From assembly GCF_004011695.2 (NCBI RefSeq), contig NC_082413.1:620001-684000 (forward strand): DNA of 64,000 nucleotides. Reading direction: 5' to 3'. Under the pieces are notes generated by a model. The model was given only the letters and a program-made list of their open reading frames with translations, did not search any database and was not told where the DNA came from. Below are positions 24,039-33,725 of the stretch, piece by piece; position 1 is the stretch's first letter; each line of letters starts with the position of its first letter. The position numbers and the translations under genes are program-made. The stretch is from Ascochyta rabiei. Lineage: Eukaryota; Ascomycota; Dothideomycetes; Pleosporales; Didymellaceae.

Positions 24039-24548
24039 ATGTCTCAGTCGCCAGCAGAAAGAGCGATAGAGGAGGATGACAAGACTGAAGCGCCACTGAC
24101 CATGGCAGCATCCGTTGTTCTAACTAACCTACCCCGTGATGCATCGAAGGCCCTTGAGACTGCGGGAAACCTGAGCATAGGAAAGAGTAAGTATCCATTA
24201 CATCTCGCCTTACTCAGTCTAACGCTACTGCAGTCACCGTACGCCTTCAGCCAGTGGGGTCAGCACCACACTTGAACCAACGTGTCTTCAAACTGTCAAC
24301 CAACCAGCGCTTCGAGACTATTGTCCGGTTCCTACGGAAACGACTAGGCGTGAAGGAGCATGAAAGCGTGTTCTGTTACGTCGGCAATGTCTTTTCGCCA
24401 GCGCTAGATGAAGGTGTGGGGAATCTCTGGACGGTGAGCCATCAACACGTCTATCTTGAGAAGCACGAGGTGCTGATACCGATTGCAGTGTTTCAAACAG
24501 AACGAGGAGCTCGTTGTAGGTTATGCAATGTCTCCAGCTTTTGGATGA
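24039..24548 (+). CDS. ATG12: Autophagy ubiquitin-like protein ATG12
   Basis: Conjugated through its C-terminal Gly to a Lys of Atg5 by Atg7 and Atg10; the Atg12-Atg5-Atg16 complex then promotes Atg8 lipidation. Exons 24039-24186, 24234-24433 and 24489-24548 give 135 aa. A polar N-terminus of about 45 residues precedes the ubiquitin fold: [49 protein letters not shown]. The protein ends [19 protein letters not shown] with Gly as last residue, as needed for conjugation without processing. All exon joins are in phase. The gene converges on panB with about 170 bp between stop codons. Confidence 0.96.
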
Positions 24549-24719
24549 CACCTGATTCGTTTACTTCCGCAATGCTTAGTACCCAATCCTACATCGAATG
24601 CCAACGGCGCTGTTCCTTCCCTGACAAACATGAAGCACAAAAGAAACGCAATTTGCTACTGACGCAGCGAGGGTATGAGAAATGCAGCACGCCAACTACT
24701 AACGCAAACCAATCACTTC

Positions 24720-25781
24720 TCAGGCTTCCGACTCGCCTCGTTGCTCGACAGCTTTTTCGAAAGCATCAAGCACTTCTTTTGACACCGGGTACGTATGTTC
24801 CGGTGCAGGGTATGCTCGACTCTTTACTTCCGCTCTGTACTGCTCAATAGCCTTGAGGGACTCGTCCCAGACGTTGCCGAACTTCTTGACAAACTTTGGC
24901 AAGAAACGACCAGGTGGAAAGTTGCCTAGCATGTCGACTTGAACGAGTACCTGTCCTGAACAACCATTACCAGCACCGATGCCAATGGTGGGGACGCTGA
25001 GCTTCTTCGTAACCAGTTCAGCAACCTCTGCTGGTACGGCTTCGACAACCATAGCGAAGGCGCCAGCGTCCTGGACTGCAAGTGCATCCTCGAGCAGCTT
25101 GACGGCGGAGGCAGTGCTTTTGCCCTGCACACGGAAACCGCCAAGTGCATTCTGTCTTTGAGGAGTGAGGCCAACATGGGCGAGCACAGGGATACCAGCT
25201 CCAGTGATCTTGGCTATGGTTGGTGCCATCTCCTTTCCACCCTCGAGCTTGACGCCCTTGACACGACCCTCTTTGATCACTCGGATGGCGGAAGCCAGGG
25301 CTTGCTCAGGAGAGATCTCATAGCTGCCCATTGGTAAGTCTCCCACCTTTGTCATGTCAGTACGCTAATGGGATTCACAGACAGCAGTGTTACGCACCGT
25401 AAAAGCACCCTTGGTTGCACGCGACACTGATTTGCAGTGCAAGATCATCTCGTCCAGCAACACCTCACTTGTGTCATCCATACCCATGGCGACCATAGCC
25501 AGACTGTCTCCCACAAGAACAATGTCCATGCCGGCATGGTCGGCAACGTGAGCACTGGGAAAGTCATGCGCAGTGAGGACGGTGATTGGCTCCTTCTTAC
25601 GATACAGGCTCTGGATGGTGTTGATGGTGACAGGCTTCCGTGCGGTAGCGAGGGCTGCACCCAGGGGTGAATGTGAGCTCCATCGGACATTGACATTGAA
25701 TATCAGTCTTTGCAACGCCAGTATCGGAGGTGAGTATGATTTGGGCCGACATGTCTGTGACGCTATCCGAAGGGTGTTCAT
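24720..25781 (-). CDS. panB: Ketopantoate hydroxymethyltransferase (panB)
   Basis: 3-methyl-2-oxobutanoate hydroxymethyltransferase, the first committed step of pantothenate (CoA) synthesis: it moves a hydroxymethyl group from methylene-tetrahydrofolate to ketoisovalerate. Exons on the minus strand are 25781-25398 and 25346-24720, giving 336 aa. The N-terminus [15 protein letters not shown], with few acidic residues, suggests a mitochondrial presequence. Family blocks are [36 protein letters not shown] (metal-binding Asp), [24 protein letters not shown], and [21 protein letters not shown]. The 51-nt intron joins GAFT to VGDLPMGSY in phase. The frame is open seven codons further to a TTG, but the ATG is preferred. 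Confidence 0.95.
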
Positions 25782-26901
25782 CGTGGCACGCGACACTGTC
25801 AAGGGCTGTTGTTTAGGTTTGGATTTTTTTAGGTGGGGTTGTTAGACTGGTGCGGGTGAGTCTTGGGCAAGCATTGTTCAGGGGCCAACTGAAGTCTTAT
25901 ATATGGCCGTGGTGTGGTGTACACATATCTTCGCTGAAGTCTCTCTCACGATGCGAGCTCGGACGTTTTTGTCGGTCCAGCCAAGGGGTCTTCCTCTTTG
26001 TTGGGCTGGGGCATCGATGCTGCGACTTCCCAGCTCGAGTCATCTAGCTCTGCAGCAACGCTACAATCGCCATCGGCTCTTTATCGAAACGTGCTTGTAC
26101 CGCCTCGCCGTGATCTGGGGTACCGCCTTGATGAAGCTGTCCGCCGATCCGAGGCCCTGGTCTCAAGCCGAGGCCTCGGAAGAGCTGCGGCGATGCGGCT
26201 CTGCGATTGGACTCTACTGGAACACACAGAGCTCTGCATCTCACAGAGTGCACCCCCAGGGTCCTCTCTACCTAGTAGGAGCTTGTGGTTGCTGGCTGGC
26301 TTACATTTGTTTTCTAATGCCATATACGCAATACCAACAGGGCCAGACAGAGTTTCGCAAAAGGCAATGTGCTTTGGATGCACCAGCGTTGCTAGTACAG
26401 TGTGAAACCTTGATACGTGTGCTGCGATGCGCTCTTAAGCGTAAAAACAGCTCTAACTGTAATGTCGGGGTTTCCTGTTTGCACATTCAAGGTAAACAGG
26501 ATGCATGGCAGGACCGTGGCGCTTCTCGGCGAGAACTTGCCGGACGTGTGCAAGCGCGATACAGGTGCTCGTGACGACTGCAGCTCACGCAAGCACTCCT
26601 CCTGATCTTGTACCTTGACTCTTGCGCCGTTTCGGCTCGAACAACGACGTCTGCTTGCCCGCACAAATCTCGGACCCCTCTTCGACGTCACCTGAACTCT
26701 CCTGCCAGCAAAGCACCGACGTAGCACCTCTTGACCCCTCCCAGCGACGCCCACTATCGATAGCCCCGCGAGCACCTCACAGCTCACCACGACCTGCCAC
26801 TCCGCCGACCGAACGACCGAACCCTGCGCATTCGGACGTTCGAGTTCTAGCGACAAAAGCAAGTTCCTCGCAAAGGTCACGCATAGAAGACTGTGGTCAT
26901 C
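25782..26901. other. Divergent promoter region of panB and UBC8
   Basis: About 1.1 kb. Open frames at 25903-26574 (plus) and 26392-26964 (minus) lack domains and cross the UBC8 start, so I treat them as chance. A TATATATGG lies near 25898 on the panB side. Confidence 0.5.
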
Positions 26902-27919
26902 ATGAGTTCTCCAAAGAGGCGCATCGAGACCGATGTACGTCAACAGCCATGCACAGCGCGTCAAGATAAGAGCAAGAGCTAATAGGCCTTTTTCTTGCGG
27001 ATGCAGGTCATGAAGTACGCTTCTTACAACTCTCAGCTATGGACAGAGTACTAATGAAGATGTAGGATGTACGTTTCATGCCGACCGCGACTACCCGAAG
27101 GCTCAGCGACTGATGCATGGCAGGCTTATGAGCGACTATGAGGTCACACTGGTCAACGACAACAGTACATCCCTCCTCTCCCGTCCTGTTTAGCACTGCT
27201 GACAATGTGGAAGTGTTCGTTTCCTCTCGAATACGGTCGACGCCACACCGCGATACCACTGACACAGCGCAGGCAAGAGTTCTACGTCAGGTTCAAGGGG
27301 CCTGAGGACAGTACGTCAGCCTCTCACAAATATGCGAATCTCAACTGACTGTACAGCACCCTTCCATGGCGGACTCTGGAAAATCCACGTCGAGCTACCC
27401 GACCAGTACCCTTACAAAAGCCCTAGCATTGGCTTCGTGAACCGCATCTTCCACCCAAACATCGATGAACTGTGAGCGACACACTCTGTTCTCTCAGGCG
27501 TAGCCTCGTCTTGGCAAACTTGGTATAGCTGCTGACCGGCATACAGGTCCGGCTCAGTCTGTCTCGACGTCATCAACCAGACGTGGTCGCCCATGTACGA
27601 TATGATCAACATCTTTGAGGTCTTCATCCCCCAGCTGCTTGCATACCCCAACCCCACCGATCCTCTCAATGGCGAAGCGGCCGCGCTCCTCATGCGAGAA
27701 CCGAAGAGTTACGATGCGAAAGTCAAGGGTAGGTCAAAGCGCGGCTCCAGGCCCGAGACGATGGGGCTGACCAGTGTTGTAGAATATGTTCAGAAGTACG
27801 CTTCCAAAGACATTTCCGAAGACTCCGACAAGGATGATGACGACGATGACGACATGAGCTCAGTCGGCAGCTACGAATCGGGCGACGACGAAGCAGCAGG
27901 CAACATGGACGACATCTAA
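26902..27919 (+). CDS. UBC8: Ubiquitin-conjugating enzyme E2, UBC8/UBE2H type, with micro-exons
   Basis: An E2 that in yeast acts in catabolite degradation of gluconeogenic enzymes (GID/CTLH complex) and can ubiquitinate histones. Nine exons are inferred: 26902-26934, 27007-27014, 27066-27068, 27124-27164, 27214, 27273-27310, 27357-27471, 27547-27728 and 27783-27919; they sum to 558 nt, 185 aa. The product starts [20 protein letters not shown], has HPN at 74-76, active site [15 protein letters not shown] with Cys85, and ends in an Asp/Ser-rich acidic tail, all typical of UBC8. Exons of 8, 3 and 1 nt are needed to rebuild conserved VMK-M-LMSDYEV and NDN-M-QEFYV. Each flanking intron is 49-72 nt with GTACRT-like donors, except GTTCGT after the 1-nt exon. 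The 54-nt last intron is 3n and stopless. The enzyme call is firm; the micro-exons are inference from frame and conservation. Confidence 0.93.
27007..27014 (+). other. UBC8: 8-nt micro-exon of UBC8
   Basis: GTCATGAA is flanked by GATGCAG on the left and GTACGC on the right. It encodes Val-Met and the first two bases of a Lys codon, matching the conserved TDVMK. Confidence 0.85.
27066..27068 (+). other. UBC8: 3-nt micro-exon of UBC8 (GAT)
   Basis: GAT is flanked by GATGTAG and GTACGT. It completes Lys and starts Met across the junctions (AA|GAT|G). The left intron (51 nt) has TACTAAT before its acceptor; the right one (55 nt) has GACTGATG. Skipping it keeps the frame but deletes one residue from helix 1. 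Confidence 0.7.
27214..27214 (+). other. UBC8: Probable 1-nt exon of UBC8 (T)
   Basis: The exon before ends in A and the exon after starts with G; direct joining shifts the frame. A single T at 27214, between acceptor GGAAG and donor GTTCGT, gives A|T|G = Met, the residue recalled as conserved at this position (NDNMQEF). Left intron 49 nt with GCTGAC; right intron 58 nt with ACTGAC. The donor is weak. Confidence 0.55.
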
Positions 27920-29042
27920 GCTCGTCTTTCTTGAGCATAGTTTGCTCTCTTCCTGCTTCCATTTTTCACGACTTCGAATCATCACATATGGGCGGACGTT
28001 CAGGCGCAACCCGGCGAACACATAGGCCGCCTCTTGTCTCTTTGGTATTACTTTTCCATAGTTGAATCCTGCGTTTGCATATGTTTTTGGGTTTGATTTG
28101 CTTTACAGTAGGAGACGGATGGCAGTATAGGTTACGAGACGAATAAGGTGAGAGGCTTGATGACCCCTGAGGTTGTTCGAGAATGTGCCATATTGTTGTG
28201 TACGATTTACTCCACTCCACTCCAGCAATTGTGAATGTCGCTTTCCTTGATTTCACATCTCCATCTCCATCCCCCACAATTCTCCATGTATTACCCAAGC
28301 TTGTTTGTCGTCCTGCTAGGTCTGTGTGGCGCGCGAACAGCTGGCAGGCTGTAGTCGCCTGCCTGCATAGCACTGTTTCCCAGATGTAGGCAACCCAGGC
28401 TGGCTACCTTCTTCCGTACGTCCGCGCCAGACGGAAGTGCTCAAAAAGTCCGCACTTGAAAACGATGGCTGAAGCATGTGTTGCCAGGGGATACAGTACG
28501 GCGCAAGCATGCCAGAACGCAGCGGTTGACGCAAGGTAGCGTGCACGTAGTTGTAACCTCCTGGTATCTGCTCTCATCGCCTCAGAAGAGGTGGCACCAC
28601 GATGGAACAATAAATATGAGCGCCGGGCGCTCAGAACATGTGGGGTTTCTTTGCACGCTACACCCACCGTACATCAACTTTACCAGCAGCAGCATTGGTT
28701 CTCCAGCTCTACAGTCGACTATCCACTGGAGGCCTGTTAGTCGGATTCCTTTTTCTGTCTCCGGGGTGTCTCAATTTGGATTTGGGTCTCTTTGTAGGCA
28801 GTGAAGTCACATTCGGGACCAATCAAGCCTTCACCTCGACTGACATTCACCGTGAAAGGATAGGTAACCTTATCGCCCGAACTTCTGCCGTCAGTCCCTG
28901 GTTGTATATAAACAATCGTCGCCCGCTCCACGATCAACAGTGATAGCGTCCATTGCAACACTCAGCGGACCTCCACAGAACGCAATACATGCACATTTGC
29001 TGAAACAACATCAGAATATCCTCAGAACCTACAACCGTCAGC
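27920..29042. other. Intergenic region
   Basis: UBC8 3' end and upstream region of the next gene. No domain-bearing frame; short frames at 28404-28943 are not called. Confidence 0.45.
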
Positions 29043-29990
29043 ATGGCACCACAATATGGACATGGAGCTCGACGCACCGCCCATCACATTACTCACGCCC
29101 ATGGTGGAGCGCCGCACCACATCTCGTCTGCCAACAGCTCTCAGCTCGGTCACCAAGATTATCGCACAGTGACCAGACGAGACAGAAATGGTGCCAGGGA
29201 GACGGAACGCAAGCGAGACCCTCAGAAACGCCGCTTAGAAGCTTCGATTCCACGCATCCCAAGTCCAAAAGTTCCAACAAACCAACCTACGCGTCTTGTT
29301 GACCGCATGACGTATGACCGCAGCGGCGAGGTCCAAGACCCTATCGGCCGTGGTAGTGGAGGCGGTCTGTCGCCTCTTTCTCAACATGAGCGTAGACTTC
29401 AAGACCGCATCACACGCGACGACGACTTCGGCTGCGATAGTGGCCTGGTGCAGTCAGCTTCCCGGCACCACGATTACCAAGGCCGTGGTATACGCAGCAA
29501 TTCTGAAGATGCTGACAACGGCATGAACGTGAACAATAAAATCATCAACTCTTACGATATCTTCGCCCCCAATCCCCTTCTCACCATACCTGCAAATACA
29601 CCGCGTGCAAGCTGGCAGCCGCTCAACACCAAGCCCGTCCAGTACGGCTCTATTCACCACCTTCCCTCAGATTCATATATACAATGGCCACGTCCTGTTC
29701 AGCCAGCTACAAGGCCTGAGCCAATCCGACTGCTCAACTTGTGCATATCCCATGAGCAGGCTACCAGCCCCAAAGCCACTCCTGCAACAGTACCACCTCC
29801 AACAGCTACAAGAAAGACCATCACAGAGCCTAAGCGACGGCTGAGCCCATACAAGGGGAACGACGTAGTCAAGAGGCTTGTACAGAACAGGAAGCTCCAG
29901 CTTCTGCTATCAGGCAAACCCATGCCGAAGCCGAGGAAGGCGGCTGATCGGATGGTTCTCAAGTGTGCGGGTCGGAAGGAGATTCGTTAG
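29043..29990 (+). CDS. Hypothetical protein, polar, no known domain
   Basis: A single-exon frame of 315 aa starting MAPQYGHGARRTAHHI with a true ATG. The N-terminal third is rich in His, Arg and Gln; the middle is Ser/Asn-rich; the C-terminal 60 residues are basic (KRRLSPYKGNDVVKRLVQNR, KPMPKPRKAADR), as in a nucleic-acid-associated or nuclear-targeted protein. No membrane segment or signal peptide. I recognise no family; it may be lineage-specific. Support is the frame length and a clean ATG about 1.1 kb after UBC8. Confidence 0.55.
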   Translation: MAPQYGHGARRTAHHITHAHGGAPHHISSANSSQLGHQDYRTVTRRDRNGARETERKRDPQKRRLEASIPRIPSPKVPTNQPTRLVDRMTYDRSGEVQDPIGRGSGGGLSPLSQHERRLQDRITRDDDFGCDSGLVQSASRHHDYQGRGIRSNSEDADNGMNVNNKIINSYDIFAPNPLLTIPANTPRASWQPLNTKPVQYGSIHHLPSDSYIQWPRPVQPATRPEPIRLLNLCISHEQATSPKATPATVPPPTATRKTITEPKRRLSPYKGNDVVKRLVQNRKLQLLLSGKPMPKPRKAADRMVLKCAGRKEIR

Positions 29991-31106
29991 GCTCTGTGCG
30001 TGGATGTCGGCGTTTCCGCGCTTCCCGCCTTGTGTTGGCTGTTGGAGCGCAGCGAGCACGGGTTGAGTAGTGTGTACGGATGACTGCGTTTCCTTTGGAT
30101 GGACTGATGGCTTGGCAAGGCGTTGTAGGAGAGGGGGTTGGGACAGGACGGGACCATTTGGAGTAGATGACTTTGGCATGTCAGCTTCGTTCTTACTAAG
30201 GCCAATTGAATAACAACACGCCATGAGATCCTTCGAAGTAGCCAATTTCTGTATTTCGGTTGCTGATTGTTTGGTCGATAATATCATGACGTGTCCTGAA
30301 AGTTCCCTAGGTTTCCTCCTGCACTCACGGTAGCGTCTTCGGAGCGGCTTGGTCATTAGCTATGAGTGTGGTGGTGGAGATTTTGCTGGATGGGGTTGTG
30401 TTGCTGACGGATGTGTAGGTGAGTAGGTAGGATGTCTGGTGAGAGGTGGCTGGGCTACGGGGCGGGGGGACTAGAAGTTTTGAAGTAATCGAGGGGTCTA
30501 TGGAGTGCTTCGAAGAAGACCTAGTCATTAGTGCAACGGATGGATAGAGTAGTCTAGATACCTCTGAATTGAAAATTCAATTATTCTTCGACCAAGTTTT
30601 TTTGACAGGACGTCTCGTGATGTCCCTGACCAGGAAGCGAACCGTTGTAGACATCCCGTTGTAATAGATTCTGTGACTACCTATTGGAAGGGATTACGTA
30701 CATTAGATCGTGGGACATGAGACAAAATTCCAACAAAAAAATTGATTAATTAATGTATCGAGGACTGTGCGGTGTAGTGCGGTCTCTGTGAGCAGCCCCT
30801 GTATGTTCGCCTCCCCTTGAGTCTTCGCGTATTCCTCGAGTTTGACCTCTTCTGGGATCCAGAAACATCCCCACGCTGGGACAGAATACATTTCAATCTA
30901 GGAAACACAGAAAACACCATGAGATTCGCCGTCTTATCAATCTGCAACAAACATTGAGCAGATCTCGTGTTCTTCATGCGGTCAGAAAATGCGTAGCTGG
31001 AGTATTCGGTTCCATATGGTCGAAGCAAAGAGGACAGGAAAGCTCGTGCATCATACCATGAATCTTTCGAGGCGTTTGTCGGTTTTATTGTTTGTGGCTG
31101 TTTGGA

Positions 31107-31792
31107 TTAGGTTTTGCTCGTATTACAGATCGCTAGCAATTGCCTGGTCGCTTGCAAACCGTCTTCGTGTGCCTCGACCAGGGCTCGAAGTATGTGTACA
31201 AAGTCCTCAGATCGCGGCATCAACGACGTCTCGTGCAGATCTGGCCGATCATCTGCAGCTGCATCCGTGTTCAGCTGAGTCGCTGGACCGCAAGGCATCT
31301 CATCATGAACGTGCGGCACCTGCGCGTTTATGATAATGCTCTGCGGCTTTACGGGCAAACCTGAAGCAGCATCCGCTAACGACACCGCGGAAGCCAGGAG
31401 CCCAGCTACTGAATCAGCTGGGAGTGAATAGAACTGCGCCACAGACCCCCTGCCCTCAAAGTCAGACATGACATCTACTCCCTCTGAGTTTGGAGGCTGT
31501 TCGAAGCTGAATGTAAGACTCAGATTGCGGTGTTCGGCCTGTCGTGTGGCGCTTAAGGGTTGCTAGATTGGCGTGTGTACGACTGTTGATGGTTCGCATG
31601 CGAAGGCCCTTGATGAACATAACGCTCCACTAAATCCATGGCAAACCGAGCGTCGGAGGAAACAGTACACAAGAGCCTGGTTACGAGAAAACCGTGTTCT
31701 CTAATCGTACTGACCAAGGCAAGGTCAAGAACGGGGTCGAGATCAGCGCGGAGGAACGGCACAGCCCCAAGAACAAGTCCGGCGACTTCCAT
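31107..31792 (-). pseudogene. Possible small gene or remnant with a fungal NLR-like N-terminus
   Basis: A minus-strand frame starts MEVAGLVLGAVPFLRADLD, resembling the first 15 residues of many fungal N-terminal effector or scaffold domains (MEVxGLVLGAVPL), but then lacks the usual continuation and stops after 79 codons. A second frame downstream (31469-31107, extendable upstream to an acceptor-like TTACATTCAG) reads FEQPPNSEGVDVMSDFEG. I could not find a convincing donor joining them. Either a short two-exon gene or a decayed copy. Confidence 0.25.
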
Positions 31793-32256
31793 CTTCGTGG
31801 TCTAGGAGAACACTGTAGTCTTTTGAAGAGATATAAGTGTAGGTGCGTGTATTCAAGATGTTAGCAAATGGTGAGTATGAGGTGTTTAGATGTTTGGGGC
31901 CGAGAAGGCTAGGGTCCAGCTCAGACGACTAGTTGTATACCGTACTGCTAACGCACGCAGGCTCTGATTGTAATGTGCATAATTTGCGATCACTCAGCGT
32001 TATCTGTATTCACCAGTCGATTACACTTGGCATTTGAACGTGTCGGAAAGTTGAGCTCGAAAATGGATTTGTTGAGCAAGCGAAAACAAGCAGTGGCTTC
32101 ATCAAGGGTAAATACACGCTGAGAGACTAAAGTGCCATCAGATATACTAGAAGCTTTACTGGCTGTAGTATGATATCTTTGCCTGGAGGTATGATGTCCG
32201 ATGCTTAGTCATCCGGATCATCATCGGACCGGGGACACTTGCGCCAGCACCTCCAA

Positions 32257-32271
32257 CTTCTGGAAGTTTCT
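32257..32271. promoter_or_regulatory. Heat-shock element upstream of AHA1
   Basis: CTTCTGGAAGTTTCT is a perfect three-unit nTTCnnGAAnnTTCn element, the binding site of heat-shock factor Hsf1. It lies about 340 bp before the AHA1 start codon. A second, two-unit GAACCTTC is at 32303-32310. AHA1 is a known Hsf1 target in yeast, so the site fits the gene. Confidence 0.75.
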
Positions 32272-32609
32272 GCCCCAAGCTCCCTCGTATTTCAGCTTTA
32301 CAGAACCTTCAAACACTTCTCCTCCCACCTTCCTGTACTCGCTCAGCGTTGTAGTTTCGATTCCCATCACCCTGTTCTTCGTTCTGTAAGTTGTTCCGCG
32401 CTCCCCAAACCCCAATTATAGGATGAGATACCAGCTGGCACCAGTCTGAGAAGACTTGTACTCTTTGCATGCGGATCAGCTTCCCGGTCCACCAGACCAC
32501 CTCTGATACTTTATAAACTCTCTGAACTGCACGATCGTCATGTTGGAAGGCGCCTCGCTAACCGATGAATTGCAGAATAACTCATTGGTTGCACCCCACA
32601 TTAACCGCG

Positions 32610-33725
32610 ATGGTTCTTCACAACCCCAACAACTGGCATTGGGTCAACAAGGACGTGTCTGGTTGGGCACGCGAGTACCTCGATAAGGAGCTTCCTCAAG
32701 TCTCGGCTGAGCAGGATGGTGTCACTGCGCAGATCGATAAGGTCGCTAGCATGGACGGAGACGTCGATGTGAGCCAGCGCAAGGGCAAGGTCATCACCTT
32801 GTTCGACGTCAAGCTCAAGCTTGAATACTCAGGTAAGCAGCTCTTCCTTTCCCTAGATGCTCAGCCGGCTGACTCAGTCGGCAGGCAAGAACAAGGAGGG
32901 CGAGGAGGCCAGCGGCACTATCACGATTCCCGAGGTTGCACACGACACGGAGGAAGACGAGTATGTCGTATGTTCCCTTCGCTCACAACCCTTGTCTCGC
33001 CTTTGTTCGACCTCCAAGCGCGTATGCTAACTACGACACAGTTTGATGTAGATGTTTACGCTGAGGACAGCAGCAAACAACCAGTCAAGGATCTAGTACG
33101 ATCCAAGATTGTTCCACAACTACGCAAGAGCCTTGCAAAGTTCGGCCCGGCCGTCATGGCTGAGCACGGCAAGGACATCCAGCACGCGCCAGGTTCCAAC
33201 CCTTCAAGTGGTTTCACGACCCCTAAGGTGTACTCGAGCTCGAGTGTAAACAAGTCATCGGCTTCGAAGACTGAGGGTGGCTCGCAGAAGTCGAGCACCG
33301 GCTCGGTCGTGAACGTCACTACGATCAACGACAGCACAGAGTTCCGCACCACTGCCGCCGAATTGTTCCAGACGTTCACAGACCCTCAGCGCATTGCTGC
33401 CTTCACCCGTGCGCCACCAAAAACCTTCACCGGTGCTCAGCCTGGCGGTACTTTCGAGCTTTTCGGCGGTAATGTAAGCGGAGAGTACACCGAGTTGGAG
33501 GAGCCAAAGCATATCGTCCAGAAATGGCGCCTTGCACAATGGCCCGCCGGTCACTTCTCAAACCTATCGATCTGGTTCGACCAGAACGATGTCGATGCGG
33601 TAACAGTAATGAGGGTTGAGTGGAAGGGCGTACCCATTGGCCAAGAGGAGTCAACCAAGACCAATTGGGACCAGTACTACGTTCGCAGCATCAAGACCAC
33701 CTTCGGCTTCGGCACGGTGCTGTGA
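32610..33725 (+). CDS. AHA1: Hsp90 co-chaperone AHA1
   Basis: Activates the ATPase of Hsp90 in the cytosol. Exons 32610-32832, 32885-32967 and 33042-33725 give 329 aa, close to yeast Aha1. The N-terminal domain begins MVLHNPNNWHWVNKDVSGWA and contains EYSGKNKEGEEASGTITIPE across intron 1 and EDEYVFDVDVYAED across intron 2. A Ser-rich linker (about 185-210) leads to the C-terminal START-like AHSA1 domain (INDSTEFRTTAAELFQTFTD, FSNLSIWFDQ, TKTNWDQYYVRSIKTTFGFG). The open frame extends 15 codons upstream to a TTG, but the ATG gives the conserved start. A heat-shock element lies upstream. Confidence 0.96.
   Translation: MVLHNPNNWHWVNKDVSGWAREYLDKELPQVSAEQDGVTAQIDKVASMDGDVDVSQRKGKVITLFDVKLKLEYSGKQLFLSLDAQPADSVGRQEQGGRGGQRHYHDSRGCTRHGGRRVCRMFPSLTTLVSPLFDLQARMLTTTQFDVDVYAEDSSKQPVKDLVRSKIVPQLRKSLAKFGPAVMAEHGKDIQHAPGSNPSSGFTTPKVYSSSSVNKSSASKTEGGSQKSSTGSVVNVTTINDSTEFRTTAAELFQTFTDPQRIAAFTRAPPKTFTGAQPGGTFELFGGNVSGEYTELEEPKHIVQKWRLAQWPAGHFSNLSIWFDQNDVDAVTVMRVEWKGVPIGQEESTKTNWDQYYVRSIKTTFGFGTVL

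Larger units (their letters stand above)
29991..32609. other. Gene-poor region upstream of AHA1
   Basis: 2.6 kb without a clear gene. A possible small or degraded minus-strand gene lies at 31107-31792 (separate entry). The last 400 bp contain the heat-shock element of AHA1. Base composition becomes AT-richer around 30.5-31.0 kb. Confidence 0.5.

Noticed and set aside
25903..26574. 223-codon plus-strand frame between panB and UBC8
   Set aside because: No domain, overlaps opposite frames, and lies in a divergent promoter.
27194..27206. Alternative 13-nt exon instead of the 1-nt exon in UBC8
   Set aside because: It would keep frame (inserting four residues) but needs a 29-nt first intron without branch site and a poor GTGGAA donor.
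27214..27218. Alternative 5-nt exon TGTTC with acceptor at ACACAG in UBC8
   Set aside because: In frame but adds three residues (MFRRQEF) to a conserved hairpin; less consistent with the family than the 1-nt exon.
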